64,000 bases of DNA from Gorsachius magnificus (GCA_034008185.1 CM067081.1:28208806-28272805), one strand, 5' to 3'. Numbered from the stretch's first letter, positions 28,664 to 43,476 are shown. The notes: generated by a model not told the origin, from the sequence alone. A program made the numbers and translations.

Positions 28664-29816
28664 ACATTGCACCACTTCCAGACAATGTTTCTGATACTTA
28701 ACTTATTTTACCTTTGTGCAGTTTAAGCCTAAAATGTCTTGTGCTATAAAAGTGGATACAGAGAATACTTTATGTCTTTACTATGGCTTCAGTTTTCTCT
28801 TTTAAACACTCTTATTCCTTCAGACTTTCCTTATGGGGAATATTTCCTAATTTTTTGAACCTTCTTATTTCTTTCTGCACATTCCTTACCACTTCTGAGC
28901 ATAACAGAGGACAAATTCATGTATATCTTATCATCTGTGCTCATTCTGATGTGACCAAAAGACGACACTGACTTTTGCACAGTAATATGACATTGACCAG
29001 TCTTTTTTCTTTCAGTTTTGTTTTAATCCCCCCCTGCAGAACTGTTATCTTGTTTTCAATTCCAATATATGCTTGGTCGATGATTTCTGCTTACTTAGAA
29101 CCTTACACTTTTTCTTATTGAACTGTTTTATTTTTTACAGAAATAATTTCTCTTGTTTGCCAAAACCATCCTGAATTCTAATTGTGTCCTGCAACAGCTT
29201 TCTGATCCCCCCAGCTTTGTGTTGTCTACAGATTTAGCATGCCCTCTCTCTATTTCATTCTAAATGTCACGAATTAATATACTGATGGGGATAGACACCT
29301 GCAGAATTGCTCATTTCATCCCTCTGTTTGATTAATTTATACTGTTTCACCAAGTACTGTTGGCAATTACTCCAAGTGTGGTTTTTTTAGAGTATTTTGA
29401 GTGACAGTTCTGAAATCGTAAAACACTCAAGATATATGATATGTACTGCTTTTCCCCTACATACAGAGCTTGCTATCTGGTGATGAATGAAAATTATATT
29501 GTTATGACAAGATTTGTTCTTGACAAATCCTGGTAGGCTGCTATTCATGTCTATGTTTTCTTCTAGGTGCTTACAAGCAGAAAGTTTAATTACTTTCTTC
29601 AGGATCCTCCATGGTGTGAAAAAAGTATAGATTTTTTTTTATTTTATTTGAAAAAGGAGGAGAATGGAAAGTAGGAGAATGGAAAGGAAATGCTATAAAA
29701 TGAATTGATAACATTTTCCAGATAGAATCAGAGGAAGAGATATTTGATTTGATAGATTTGGGACATGCATATGTTGGGTGTGACTGATGACAAAAGGCTT
29801 TAGCACTTTATTTATC

Positions 29817-29860
29817 TTTTTTTCCTTTTTTCTTTCTTTTTTTTTTTTTTTTTTTTTTCT
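29817..29860 (+). repeat. poly-T tract
   Basis: A T-rich stretch with an uninterrupted run of 22 T at 29837-29858, preceded by TTTTTTTCCTTTTTTCTTTC. On the TRPC4 sense strand it reads as poly-A inside the intron. No element body is recognisable next to it. Confidence 0.9.
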
Positions 29861-32599
29861 CTTCCCTGTATGTCTGGGAGCTGATCCAAAATACAGCCTC
29901 TACACAAAGGTGGTAATTTTCAATTAATGTTTTCCTGTGAGCATTATTAGTGGACGGATGCGCCCTTCCTTCAGTCAATGTCAATAGCCTGAGCAAGGGT
30001 GGGGAATGACTTAAAAGCAGACTCTCAGTAAAAGACTGTGAGGACATCCTGAATTTGTTTCCAGCTCTGAATCTCATACCCTCTCTCTCACCATATATCT
30101 TTTTGAAACTAGGTAGAGAAAATTTTTTCAAGAAATCTGGGCATTACTTGAGTGCTCATAATGAAAAATGACAAGCAAACAATGTTGGTTTCACTCAGGG
30201 ATAGTGAAAGAAGAAAATGAAAATGGTTGGGAAAAATATGAGAGCTAAGAAAGAAAAAAGATCTTATTATGGAAATGATTAAAGGGGAACTTGAATTATT
30301 TCTGTTGCATCGTAATAAAGCCCATATACACCTCTCAAAGTTTGCGTGATGAGCGAAGCCAATATTGAAGCTTCCCGAATCTTCAAAACAGACCTAGTGG
30401 TGTCCTTCCCAACTGAATGTTTTTAAATGAATGCACAGATACTTTTTTTTTCAAACACAGAATCGTTCATAAAGGCAAAATAATGTTAGTGAAGTTTATG
30501 TCTGACATTCCATTTCCTGAGAACCTGCATCTCTGGTCTGATTAGAAAAATGTTGAAAAGCTCTTGCTTTTCCCTGTATTTTGCCTTCTCCCAAAATGGT
30601 TCCTACAGTTATCTGGGGAGGCAGGAGGAAATGTTAGAAAAAAAGGGTTCTTCGAATCTGAGCTGGATCCTTTGTTTTTCCCTGAGCTTCATGGATATAG
30701 AAACGAGAAAAGGCGTCTCGCTGGCTAAGGAATGGGAAAGATTTTTTTTTGAGAAGGAGATTTTGCAGAAAGAACAATACCAGATTGGTGGCCTCTCTAA
30801 GTATCAACAAACTGTTTAGGAGACACAGGCATCTCAGAGGGAAGGGCGGGAATTAGCTAACCTTCTTTACAGCTGATTGCAATTATTTAGCATTGCAAAG
30901 TAATTTAAGATATCTTCATGGCTGGGAAGTAAATTTCATTTCTGAGAAAATTAAAAGGGTTATATTCTCAAAGAACAAAGTGGGAATAAGGCAAATTTGC
31001 AAAAGTGTATTTTCAAAATATTATGAGAAAGGAAAACAAAAGAGTATGGCAGGAACATAGAAATCCAATAAACCTGCAGAGGATGCAGAGAAATGTCATA
31101 GTAAGCTGTTTTATAAGTATGTTATTCCTGGTATGTTATTCAGTGCTTTGTTATTTAGCAGCAGCTCTGGTTTCTGAACCATACTGTAACTTTTCCAGCT
31201 TTCACAGATGAAAAAAAGGACTCATTTCTGAAGTAGATAGAGGAAACCAAGGCTCATGCAACTCATGCTCAGAGTGAAAAATGGAACTTCCTTTGAGAGG
31301 CAAAGATTGACAACTGAATATTATTATGGCTTAATGATATTCTAAGCTGTATTCAATGCCTTAACAATAGACACTTTATTGTATTCCTAACATGCTTTAG
31401 GATATGGAAAGTTTTTTCTTTGAGCTTATGTAAGTATATTTTTATTCAATTCAGTGCACGGTAGTAACAGAAGCTTAATAAGCAGAGGTTTAAATGAGCA
31501 GGGAAGAGAAATTTCATCATGGCAGCCAGCTTGTTTGTTCTTTTTTGATGTCACAAAGTTAGTTGGTAGAAAATAAAATGGTGGCAGACTTTTTTGCATT
31601 TTCTGCAAATATTTAGCTGCATCTGGGCAGTACACAATATGAAATGTAAAGCTTTGAGGGTGGATATTTCAGGTTTCCTTCTTTTTTATTGCCAGAAGGC
31701 CTCATACACTGTGACAAGCCTGTAAACTTAGATAATATTTTATTACTGACCCTCATTAATGTTTTAGTAGCTGAAATGAAAGGAGAAATAATTTTGCCTC
31801 CTGCCAGTCTGGGGTGAAGATGTGGAAGACATGGATCCTGGCACTGGCATAAAGGGCAATTAAAACGCTTGTGTCAGTACCATATATGACAAGTGTATCC
31901 TCCATCCAGAAAACAGTTGGTAAATTGACAGACTAAATTGATAGTCTTCTAAGAAAAGTAAGCCTCTGTAATCACATTAATGGACTCTGTCAGTCACCCT
32001 ATTGTGACTTTTGAATTTGCTGGGCTGTTCCAGCTGGACGTTAACAGGAAGGAATATTAGAGATACTAAATTTCTCCAGGTTTCCTAAAAGGGATGGATG
32101 ATTGAGATCTGAAGAAAATTCTGGAGTGTGAGCTCAGCAATATCACTAGATACCAGAGAACTCATACAAAAAGAGGATATTACAAGTGCATCAGCCTCTT
32201 AGAGTATTCCCATGGCTGAAGGTTTGGAAAGCTATTAATTTTAAAGATTATTAGGTATGATTGCATGTTTGACTCTCAAAGACTAATGTTCACTTTGAAA
32301 AAATCTTTTGAATTCTACTCTTTCTTGCATACAACTTATTTAAGAGGTATCTCCATAGGCAAGTTCCAGGTAACTACATTTCAGCACAGTGGTTTACAGA
32401 GAAGGAAGAACTCTAGAATGGCTCTTTGAAAATATTTTTCAGTGGATCACTTTGCAGCATTGGAAGATCATGTGCATCAAGAACTTCTCTGCCTTTGAAA
32501 CAGTTTATTTCAACAGTAGGACTCTGGTGGTCCTGTCCTAAAATCTTTCCTGGGTTTCTGCATTGGACACTGTCAGAGAGAGAGGACATGTTGTAGATG

Positions 32600-33330
32600 A
32601 ACCTACAGGATGGGATTTATCTCCAGATTTAAACACCTAATTACAGGGTCTATATGTGAATTAGGTTTTTAAGCTCCTGTTATACCCAGTGCAAAACTAA
32701 GGCTCATCTCAGTTGCCTCCATGTAGGTGTCTAGTGCTATTTCAGATACCTCCAGGTGTCCTGCGTGACCTCCAGTCACCGCTCCACACAGGCACAGATC
32801 TCACACAGGTCCTGTGTCATAACTGCCAGGCCCACACGTCTCATAGATATACTAGGATGCCTCACATTTCACTTTTAGCCACTACATGTGAGCCTCCAAA
32901 CTGGGCCCCTGGTTGATATAGTCAGTAGAGTCCACAGAACTACTTTTCTTAGCTCCCACCAAATGTGTCTACTTAGTGTGAGAAAGAACTATTTTTCTAG
33001 CTCACACTACATAGACACTTGCATTTGGTCAGCAGACCATCTGACCTTATTGGGAGCTCAGATATCTGGCTTACGTGTGAGCACTAAGGGAGCGATTCAG
33101 GTACCTCGACATAGGCAGGTAATACTGTTCCAGATACCCTAAAGAATCAGAGAGATCTACACAGATATGACCCAGGACCCAGGTGGAGGGTCTCACCCCT
33201 TTGCAGCACAGGTGGAGGACAGGCAGGCTGCCCTGATGCAGGAGACATGTCTGCATAGACCACTGACTCTCCTGCTGCATTGCATTCAGCTTCAGGCATC
33301 TGAATTAGGAGCTGACTCCCACCCCTTACA
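32600..33330 (+). repeat. unclassified interspersed repeat, copy B
   Basis: The head GATGGGATTTATCTCCAGAT then TTAAACACCTAATTACAGG matches the heads of the copies near 7107 and 59933. The block CAGTTGCCTCCATGTAGGTG then TCTAGTGCTATTTCAGATAC (about 32710-32750) matches copy A. A second version of that block, GATTCAGGTACCTCGACATA then GGCAGGTAATACTGTTCCAG, occurs at about 33093, so the element may carry an internal repeat. The later ACCCAGGTGGAGGGTCTCAC region resembles copy C near 60475. No protein is recognisable. Confidence 0.55.
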
Positions 33331-33990
33331 TACATATATCTGTGTACATATACTTATATATAGCGCAGATCTTCTCAATCTGTTTTATTGAGAGCAAAAC
33401 CATGAATTGTCCCCTGAGTGGCTGCTCCAGGCAGAGAAGATACAGGTTTGTTTATATTGCTCCCTGAATGTTTATATATTTTTTAATTTCATAAATTAAA
33501 TTGCATAGCCAAATGTAAAGATAATTGTCTATGGGGATTTTTAGACCTTAGAAGACAAGACTACCTCAATTAAAAAAAAGGGTTCTATTTGTTGAACCTC
33601 TCAGTCTTCTTAATAGATTTATACTACTGACCTCAGAGCTGATTCTTAACCTGTTTTCAAGCAATGAAAGGCTGTTAAAATCTCTAGTTGAAACTATCTG
33701 TGTAGTTGTTGCGTTGCCAGGAAGTGAAAACAGATAGGTTTGACAAAAAGGATTCCAGGCGTGGAGGGTTATGGAGATTACAGTACAGGACGCCTAATTG
33801 TAGAAGGCAGAGATTTTGGACATTTTCCTTTTTTATTTGTATGCTGTCATTATTCTGTTCATAAACTTGGGTGAGTGCTGTAAAGTGGGGCTTAATAAAT
33901 ATAAAAAGAAGGGAAAGTAAAGCAGCACTGAAAATGTGACCTCTTGAGGAGAAATCTGGCTTTTTCACAGACCTCATTTTTACATTAACT

Positions 33991-34079
33991 TTCTAAAGAT
34001 TTTGATTTATTTTAGATTTTCTAAGGATTTTTATTTATTTTAGACTTCCTAAGGATTTTGCTTTACTTTAGATTTTCAA
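33991..34079 (+). repeat. 28-bp tandem repeat, about three copies
   Basis: Three imperfect copies start at 33991, 34019 and 34047 (period 28), each of the form TTCTAAGGATTTTGATTTAT followed by TTTAGATT. A fourth is cut off after TTTTCAAA. This is a small AT-rich minisatellite in the TRPC4 intron. Confidence 0.85.
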
Positions 34080-35871
34080 ATGTTTATTGCTAATCTGCAC
34101 TCATCTCCTTGTGGTAGAAAAGTGCTTTCATTTGCAGCAAGAGCTGAAAACAAGTGTGAAAAAGCCAGCAAATAATGACAGAAAAGCACTTAATAATTCC
34201 AAATCTATAATACTTAAAATTTGGGTAGCAATTTGCTTCACCAATTGTCTTTGAACTAAATCTGTATTTATCACCGCCAGTGTTTTCTGAACTTCTGCAA
34301 ACTGCTAAAACAGAGGATTAGATTCACAGCTGGTGTAAGTCATCATCAATAACACCACCTGTGAGGAATCTATCCATAAGGATCCTCCTCTTCAGGATTT
34401 TTTATGTTACCAATAAAAAATGGCCCATCATTTTGTACAAGTCAAGAAACTATCACATTCCCCCATATTTTGTCATACTTCTTTTGCCACTGCTAAAGCT
34501 TTGGAACATTATTATTTAGCATTTTTTACAAGGTGATGTGTGCATATTGTAGAACACATTGCCCACCTCAATACTGAGACTTCTAGCCGCTCTATTTATG
34601 ACACCAGCATACCAGCTTTGGGAGTCTTTCTTTAGTAATTGTCACAGGTTTTTCTACGCAGCCACACACCCTACCTCTGCTGCATATAAACACAGAAAAT
34701 TTGGCTTTATTGCCAAGACATAATGGCACTTAAGTGCAGGGGTTTTTTTGAATTTGAATACAGTCAGCATCCCTCTAAACCAACAAAGAACAAGACTTTT
34801 GCAAATCCGTATCTTCATCTCATATGCAACTAGTCATCTCCACCTTTATGGTACACCTCTCCTTAAGAGCGAGTTTTCATGTGCCCAAATGATTATATGA
34901 AAGGCTGAACATGTGGATAGGCTACTATATCTATTTCATCAATAAAATGAAATATCTCCTACACAGCCTTTCATATTCATCTCTGTCTATCAATATTTTA
35001 AAACCTGTCAGAAAATTCTAATTAATCACATGCCACTGGGAAAAAAAATACTCAGCTACCCACTCAGGCAGCTAGGAGTAGGAAGAACTCATGCCCTTAT
35101 ATTCCACTTCAAGACTGTGTACTTCAAGCCTGACAAAACAGCTTTGCATTGCCTTCTCCATACTCATTACTACCTAGACTGTCATTTATCAGACCATTCA
35201 AAAAAGCCACTTAGTTCATGAACTTCCGTGGAAGACATTTTCAAAACAAAAATGATGCTTTAATCTCAACAGACGAAGAGCATTACACAAGTGATTGTGA
35301 CTGTTATTTTTCAAAGTTACTGGAGAAAGAGTTTTAGACAGGAAAATCTACAAGTCATCATGCAGTGCTCATAAAATCTGTCTCTTTCTTTCTGCCCCTG
35401 TTTCACCAGTATAAGTCCCAGCTCTGTAACTAGCTGAAAATTTGAAATAACACCTTAAAACAACAGGTAAAACATCTTTGTATTTAAAGTCCATCTCATG
35501 TGTGCTGGACCTACAACCTGTATATATTCCCCTGGGCCTCTCCATGATGACCCACACTGTTACCAGGAGGAGGTACAACCCCAACATAGCAGCTTCCCCA
35601 TGAACACTGTGGGGCTGTGGGGCAATGCAGGGTGGGGAAAATGGTATCATCTCACAAAGCTCGGAAGGAAAATAATGGACTGAAGATGACTGAATACTCT
35701 GCAAGTACTAAGAGGAGCCTGACTGAGACTGAAGTTGGGCTATGAGCACAGCTCCATAGAAGAGCACTGGCTTCATCTCAGAACCCTGGAACTCCTCAAA
35801 GGGCAATTTCAAGAAGTACAGAGATACTAAGAGACATGAAAGGGTGACATGTGGGGAATTTCCTAAGAGAT

Positions 35872-35907
35872 AGGAGCTCTGTCAGACCTGACAGGAGCTC
35901 TGTCAGA
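35872..35907 (+). repeat. 15-bp direct duplication
   Basis: AGGAGCTCTGTCAGA occurs at 35872-35886 and again at 35893-35907 (period 21). It is probably a local slippage duplication. Confidence 0.8.
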
Positions 35908-37370
35908 AGTGCAGAATCTAGGCTGCCAGCATCTCAGGAAGGGAAAATGACTTTAGGCTCTGTGCTGCTTTCATGCTGTTTCCTGGCTTTTAACCTTTAG
36001 ACTTTTTATCTATTTGTAGGAATGCTGCCAGAGTGAAGGTACTTTGCCTGAAAAGTTGCCTAGCCTTGCAGTCCTGTGTCTCTCTGAGGTAGTTTAGGTG
36101 AGTGCCTGAACATCCACATAGCAGCCTGCCCCAGTGGCCTAGAAACTATACTATATAACATTCTTGACACATCCTCACACAGGACCATTGCCTCCTCCTG
36201 GCTGTTCCCTTACATTCTTTCACTCTCTTCAAAACGACATGACAACACTGCTAAAAAAAAAATAAAAAATCAGATGCTGAGATGCATTTTGGCATAAGAT
36301 CAATCATTGTTTATTCTGATGAGAATTGCATGCAGTAGACTCAAGTGAAAGACAACTTGTATTGTCAACACCTCCTCTTCTCTTCTGCCTTCCCCCACTG
36401 AAAATAATGATCAATCAGCTAAATGCATCAAGATATATAAAATATAATTTTAGCTCGTGACAGCAAAATAATGCCCCCTCTCTCCCCACCTCCCCAAAGA
36501 CCCAAGATAGCAAGCTTTCCTACTGACCCACCTGGAGTAGCACATAGATGCCAGGGAAAGCTTTTAGGTGCTGGCCTGTCATCCAGATCAGGGGGCTGGC
36601 CAGACCTCCCTGTAGCTTTCTGCTAGTTTTTTCATCACCCAGGTGTGGGCTGTTGTACTGGTGCCTCCCTGGGAGAAGATGCTGCCACCACACGACCTGG
36701 GACCTGGGAACTCCAGTCTCCTGGATCCTTTTGTTCACACATGGCTAAAATATCCATGGCAAGAACTGTGCATGTGGCATTCAGCAGCATTAGGATATGT
36801 TTGGCTGGGTCAGATTCCCAGATTTACATCTGGTGTACAAAGTATCAGAGTTGCTGTCTTCTTACATACCACTTCTCACCTCACCCATCTCTTCCACGTG
36901 CCACATTCCTTATAAGCATATAATCACAGCTTGCTGTCCTTAACCCCTATGTCAAACTTTTACTCTCTTTAATTTCGGTCTTTTCCCTCAGAGATAAAGG
37001 CTAAAACATAACATCCCTTTTACCCAGCTGCTCAGGAATATCCCAGTTGTAAAGCTTACCATGACTGGAGAGGCTACTAAAAAGGTCCTTAAATATCGAC
37101 AAAGAAGGGTTGCTCACCATCTGTTTGTCTGGAGAGAAAAAGGTAACTATCCTTATGCTTTTCCTGAGGAAGTCTCAGAACCTGGTAGTGAAATCCTTAG
37201 CTCTGAGTGCAACCCAAATGGTAGCTAACCAGGTTTGTAAAAGCACAGGAATTATGTGAAAGAGGATTCTGAAAAGTGAATATATCTTATTTTGGGATGG
37301 GTGGACATTTCCAGGTCCATTGTAACCAGGTGGCATTGGCAAATCCCTGCTGTGATCATGTCCATCTTAG

Positions 37371-37430
37371 CATCATAGAATGGTTTGGGTTGGAAGGGAC
37401 CTTTGAATATCACCTAGTCCAACCCCATCT
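37371..37430 (-). mobile_element. very short CR1 3'-end fragment
   Basis: CATCATAGAATGGTTTGGGT then TGGAAGGGACCTTTGAATAT then CACCTAGTCCAACCCC is close to the reverse complement of the CR1 3' terminus. Only about 60 bases are present but they are well conserved, so this is a recent, extremely 5'-truncated insertion. Confidence 0.85.
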
Positions 37431-39840
37431 TAACTAACTTCTAGCCTTGAAAAGGTAGTAAATACTCATGAAGGTGCTGAGATGCTAATTCAGGTATCAG
37501 CATCTTCTACCACTTCCTAATGACATGCAAGATTCTTTTACCCTGTCTCCGGTACCCATATGCAACTGGCTCTTCACTAAGGAATATGCTGCATGTCTTT
37601 CAGTACTTCAGAAATATCTGTCTGTACCTTTTAAGTTTTGGACATTTGGGTTTTGTCTGCTCTAATACATACTTTTTTCTGCAATATTTAGCCATTGCAT
37701 TGAACTTATGTTTTCTTGGGCCTTTGAGACACTGCCAGGAAAATACATGAAAACTGATGAAACAAAACTGTCTGTACCATGGACTTGTATTTTTAGAGGC
37801 CAACAGTCTCTGAAGTCCACACTGAAGAAGCTGAGGCCTGGCTTCCTGGTTTGACTTTGACTGGCAGGGACCGTGACTAAGTCTGTGGGGGTGAGCAAGC
37901 AGCAGAAACAGAGGTTGCAAGTATGAGATGGAGAAATTCAACATGTACAACATTTCTTAGCACAAGTAGAGGACGGGTATTTTTCATAAAGTAGTTTATG
38001 GTGTGACCTTACTGGTTGTCCCAGGAGAGTGAACAAACTATGAAAGGTGCAGGAGGTGGGTATGGTCTCTTTTCAGCTTCCTACTTCCATCCCTGTGCCA
38101 GCAATGCCTTCTTTTCTCTGCATATGGTGTGACAGCATAGCACACAAAAAGAGAGAGGAGTCAAGATGATCTCAAAGACCTTCTGTCTCCCTTTCAGGAA
38201 ACGAAATGCACATTTCACATCATTCTTGCAGAGGTGGAAGTTTCCTAAACCAGGGCATCTTGTGCATTGACTGTTCTGCTGATGTTGACCAAACAAGAGA
38301 TGAGAAAAATTTAGATATCATGTACCTTGCTGGGACACCCTGGAAATGCAGAGGTGATGTACAAGGAACTGATCTACTACAGGCAGAAAGGTCTTCTTGT
38401 TAACAGAGAAACATGCCTGGCCAGTGGATGAGGACGGGGATAGAAGTCTCACTGAGGACACCAGCACTTCCGGGGAAGACAGTATAAGGGTGTCATATGA
38501 TCTTTGCATCCAAAGCATCCACAGACTGAGTAGTCTGCTATATAGGAGATTTACCTCCCAAACTGCCTTGATGGTTACTAACTTTTTGGTTCCAAACTCA
38601 CTGGAGGAAAGCTGCAGGGGCTGGAGTCTGCCAGCTTCCACCTTCTTACCATGACCCTCCCTCTGTGCCCGGCAGTGTTTTCACATTAATTGACTCCCAC
38701 ACCACAGAAGGAGTGAACCAGGGACATATCACTGTGATCACTTCCCTCCCTGTTCTAAAGTTCTCCCTCCTCTAGCAATTCCTTTATGTTTGCAAATGCC
38801 AGTCTGGCATTAGAAAAATATTTTTTTCAGACATCTGCAGAAAGCTGTCCCTAGGGTGTCCCGCCTAATAAAAATACCCACAGTATCACAAGATCGACAC
38901 CTAAAGGTGAACAGGGAGGCAGAAAGGCACTACTGTGTGCTTTTGCTAGCCAGGCAATGCCTGTAAACATAGCAGTCAGGTTTCCATGCCCTAAATCTAG
39001 ACTGTCAGATAATACAGTGCCACACAGATTCAAGTTTAATAACTGAGACTTCAGCTTCACTTACGTGCTTTGTAGCATCATTAGAAGACAGCTACACCTC
39101 TGCTTCAGTCTTCTCTAAACATACATTTAGAGGCAGTCAACTACATGGCTAGAGATTGATGCCTGGGTTCCTCAAGCAGTAGAGCATGCTCTGATTCAGA
39201 TAAAGGTATTCTACTCATTTTTGTGCCACTTAACCCCCATCCCATCTGTGGGTGCTGCATGCAATTTAACAAGATAAAAATGTTTTCTGCAGATACTAAA
39301 TTTTAAAGAACAGCTTTTTCCCCCTTTAATTTGGCATTCAACTATCCATCAGGGTAAGCAACAAGTGACTTGGCAGATAATTCAGGACATATGGCTCTGA
39401 AGAACTGGTAATTTAAAAGTACTTGGACAAGTTTCCTCAACTCATTCACCTTAATTTGTGCTATTCTCTTTTACATGTGCTCTAGCAGCTGGTCCAGCTA
39501 AAAAAAGTGTAGAAAAGATAATGCAAGTGACAAAATAACCTTTTCCTGAGTTGTATTAATGTATACCACAAAAACCTCACTCACAAACTATGTAACAGGA
39601 GTCAAATACAATTCAAAGCTGTTAAACATACATGCCTTATCTGTAGTCACCAGGTGGCACCAGATGTATCCATAATAATAATCAGCTTAAAACCACTGTA
39701 ACCTATGTGGTCTTTGCAATGCAGAGCACATCACATATGGATATTAGGTAGAGCCCAGTAGCTGGGTGGTCAGTAGAATACAGAGTTTAGATATAACTTT
39801 AACAAGATCTCACTGTTGTTTTTGGGGCTTGGGTTTTGGT

Positions 39841-39867
39841 GTTTGTTTGTTTGTTTGTTTGTTTTTT
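39841..39867 (+). repeat. (GTTT)n microsatellite
   Basis: Five clean GTTT units followed by GTTTTTT. Confidence 0.95.
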
Positions 39868-42800
39868 CTTCTTACTCTTATTAAAGAGTAAGATTCAGTG
39901 GCATGTCCTAATTTTGAAGATAGTCATTGGAAAACTTATCAAAAATCCAAAAATATATTGCTTTAACTAAATACGTTAATTCTTAGTCAGATTTATCATC
40001 TTTTTACATTTTTCCCCTTTTCTTTTTAAACATCTAAATGTTTAAAGAATTACATTTTGGAGAAAAACCAGTTCTTTCAAGAGATAAATTTCATCTGGCC
40101 TGAAGAACTGTAGCTTTCTGTTGACACAAGAAGGCATTTTTTTCTGGCTTTCTGACATTGTCAATGAGCTCTTGAATTACATAGGAAATCCTATGCTTAA
40201 AAATTCTGTTGTTTTACAAATACAGTCACGTTACTGTATGAGGGTGAAAATTAGCTGTGCATCATACACGGTATATTATCTCATGGATATAAAAAAAAAT
40301 GAGAGTTAATTCATTTACTTGTAAATCATGAGTCATATCAGGGTTTTTTTCTGCATTTGAATGCTCGTAACTTTCATCACTAATGAAATATTTGGGAATC
40401 TAAACTTCTTCTTGAGCTTGGCAGTATTTAGCAAGCATTTTTCTTATTCCTTATTATCTGTCTCCTCTGTGAATAACTTTTCATCAGGGGTAAAAAATAA
40501 CCAACGAAAGGTTGAAATCTTGACCTCACTGAATCAATGGCAAAACTCCCACTAACTTCAAGGGCCCAGGATTTTATCACACATGACCAGATTTATACAA
40601 AGAAGGAAAAGCAAACAGGCAAAGATATCTTGTTATTAAAAACAGAGAGTCTGAAAATGAATCACTATCTAAACAATATGGCAAATGTTTACAAATAAAA
40701 AGGAATCAAAAAAGTCAAGCTATAGTTTGAAATGGACTTTCAAAAGGAACTTGATTCTACAGTGAAAAAACATATCTTTCTGTCTAAACACCGAAAATAT
40801 AAATTTTAGAATATAATTCTAAGCATTCAGATTTCATATCTTTAGCCTATTGTAATGGTTTTTCAGCCAGCAAGTACTTTTAATTATATTAAATATTCAT
40901 AGTTTCATCTGCTTCATCACAGCAAAATGCTTACCGCAAAAATGTAATCCACATTTACATTCTCTTCAGCATGACCTGTTCCTAAAAATGAACCAACATA
41001 TACTACACTCATAGAAGCTTAATAGTTATTGGGGTCCCCAGTGTAAATGATGGCATGTATGTGTAAATAATCCATTTGTTTAAAGGCCATTTCTGCAAGC
41101 ACCAGCTTGCAAGCAATCTTTGCATTTGCAGTGGGCAAGCCTACCCTTGTACAGACACAAAAGGAGACATCTTTGTTTCAAATGATTCATGATTATTCTT
41201 CATGCTTTACAGTAATGGGAAGAGCCTCAGCAAGTGCAGCTGTGAAAAGAGAATATAACTTAGCTTTTGTAAAACACTTTGCTACATTAAATCTGAAAAG
41301 GATGTAAACACTATTATCCCACAGGGAAACCAATGAAGAGAAGATGAAGCAGCACTCTTCATACCAGCCAGCAGTGGAGTGTAGCACTGAAATCATGTGC
41401 TTAAGCTCCAGCCCAGAGAGCTAACTTCTAGTTTGGAGTAAAGCAGTTTGTGACTGACTAACTTAACACTGTAGCACACACCCAAAAGTAAGCCTATCTT
41501 TTTGTCTGCTATAGCATAAAGCTCATCTGAACCAAGTTTTACTATTTGTATTCAAGCATTTACATTACAGTAGCTGTGGCACATAACAAAAAGTAGTCCA
41601 GAAAGTCTAAAGAACAGCCTGAAATTTAGGCACTTAGTGTAAGGTACATTTGTTGAGACTCTCTAGCTAGTCCAAAAAGCGGTTTATGCCATCTATGCCA
41701 AGGAATTAAGAAAGACAGCATGTGTTGCTCTCCAGGGGTCTCCATTTATCTCTGTTGGTAAGGGGAGACCAGGCAGCCAGATCAGAGATGAGACACAACT
41801 TTGGATGGCTATCATCAAGTGAGATGAATCCTGTTTTGCAAATGGCAACTTCCACTCTAGACCCTGGAGAAAGAAGACACGGGTGGTTTAACTGGCTTGG
41901 CACCGGGCCATGCACTGAGCCTTCCATGTCCAGGTACACTGCATTGAGAAATTCCCATGTGTTGTATTCTCATCTGCACTATCAGCTGAAAAATAATGAA
42001 ATGAGCCAAATATAAAGTGAAACTAGGTTTCTTCACTTTATCTGACATAAATCTGTTGTCATTATAAAGGAGCTCTGCTTTTACTGTCTAGAAGAGAAGG
42101 CAGACACACACATTTGTACAAAGACCTACTATATTTCTTTCTTTCCATAACAAAAAAAGCATAGAATTCATGTTATTTTATCAGCAACAATTATACTCTT
42201 TACCTATTACCTGCAATTCTATCCATAGCAAGTACATTATACTGTAATTATACTGCATGCATTATCTGTGAAAGGGCTGTAATCATTTCAACACACTATT
42301 CATTAAAATACATTAATACACTATCTATAACACATGAAAATTAAAAGAGATGAAAATACAATATTATAACTATTTTTAGGGTTTTTCTTCCTGGGAGAGT
42401 CCTAGGAATATCAGATTTTATGGGCTATGTTATCCTGTCTCTGTTAGTTTCTTAAAATGAGAAGGATGTGCAAGAGGCTAGCAAACTCCTAGAGTCTCAA
42501 GGCAGTGCAAGGGGAAGAAGAGTAGGTATCACATTTATCATGTATGAGACTGTAATTATTTTTTCCTTTGAAAGAAGACAGGAAGAAAGGGAGTGGAGTT
42601 TGTACCTTTTTAGCTGTACTTCATAGGATGGGTGACTACTGGAGGCAGAACTGAAGTTCTGATCAATTGAGTCATGTCTCCCAGTGTTGCCTTGCTGAGA
42701 TGGGAGATGATGACCTCCATGTGGAGGGTTTGAAACCTTCATTGATTTTAAAAGGCAGTTTCATAATTAATTCAAATGGACCACATCTTACTACTACTAT

Positions 42801-42889
42801 TCTCTTTGGAATGATTTGCATCTTTGAATGATTAAGGATTTCCCACTAATACCTGCAGGAATGTTATGATGTCAGATCTCATGAGCACA

Positions 42890-43476
42890 ACCTATCCTGG
42901 GCAGCACAAAAAGAAGTGTGACCAGCAGGTCGAGGAAGATGATTCTGCCCCTCTACTCTGCTTTTCTGAGACCCCAGCTGAAGTACTGCATCCAGCTCTA
43001 GGGTCCCCAGCACAAGAAAGACATTGGCCTGTTGAAGCAGGTCCAGAGGAGGGCCACAAAAATTATCAGAGGGCTGAAACACCTCTCCTGTGAGGAAAGG
43101 CTGAGAGAGTTGGGGTTGTTCAGCATAGAGAAGAGAAGACTCTGGGGACACCTTATGGCAGCCTCTCATTATATAGAGCGGTCTTAGGAGAAAGACAGAA
43201 AGACTTTTTACCTGTACTAACAGGAAAAGGGGCAACTGTTTTAAACTGGAAGAAGGTAGGTTTAGATTGGACATAAATAAGAAATTTTTTACAATGAGAC
43301 ACTGGAACAGGTTGCCCAAAGAACTTGTGGATGCCCCATCCCTGGAAGTGTTGAAGGTTAGGCCGGATGGGGCTTTGCGCAACCTGGTGAAAGATATCCC
43401 TGCCCATGGCAGTGAGTTGGACTAGACGATCTTTAAAGGTCCCTTCCAACACAAAACATTCTATAACTCTATGATG
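42890..43476 (+). mobile_element. CR1 LINE fragment 176 bp from the TRPC4 start-codon exon
   Basis: Sequence from GTGTGACCAGCAGGTCGAGG onward reads as ORF2 C-terminus in broken frames (the P-L-Y-S-A-F-L-R-P like stretch, [19 protein letters not shown], then RFRLDINKKFFTM-like and HWNRLPKELVDAPS-like). It ends at GGTCCCTTCCAACACAAAAC and a decayed octamer tail (ATTCTATAACTCTATG). It closes 176 bases from the exon's donor site, inside the intron. It is the same broad subfamily as the copy at 48779-49480: both share GTGAAAGATATCCCTGCCCA-type wording and lie in the same direction. Confidence 0.92.
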
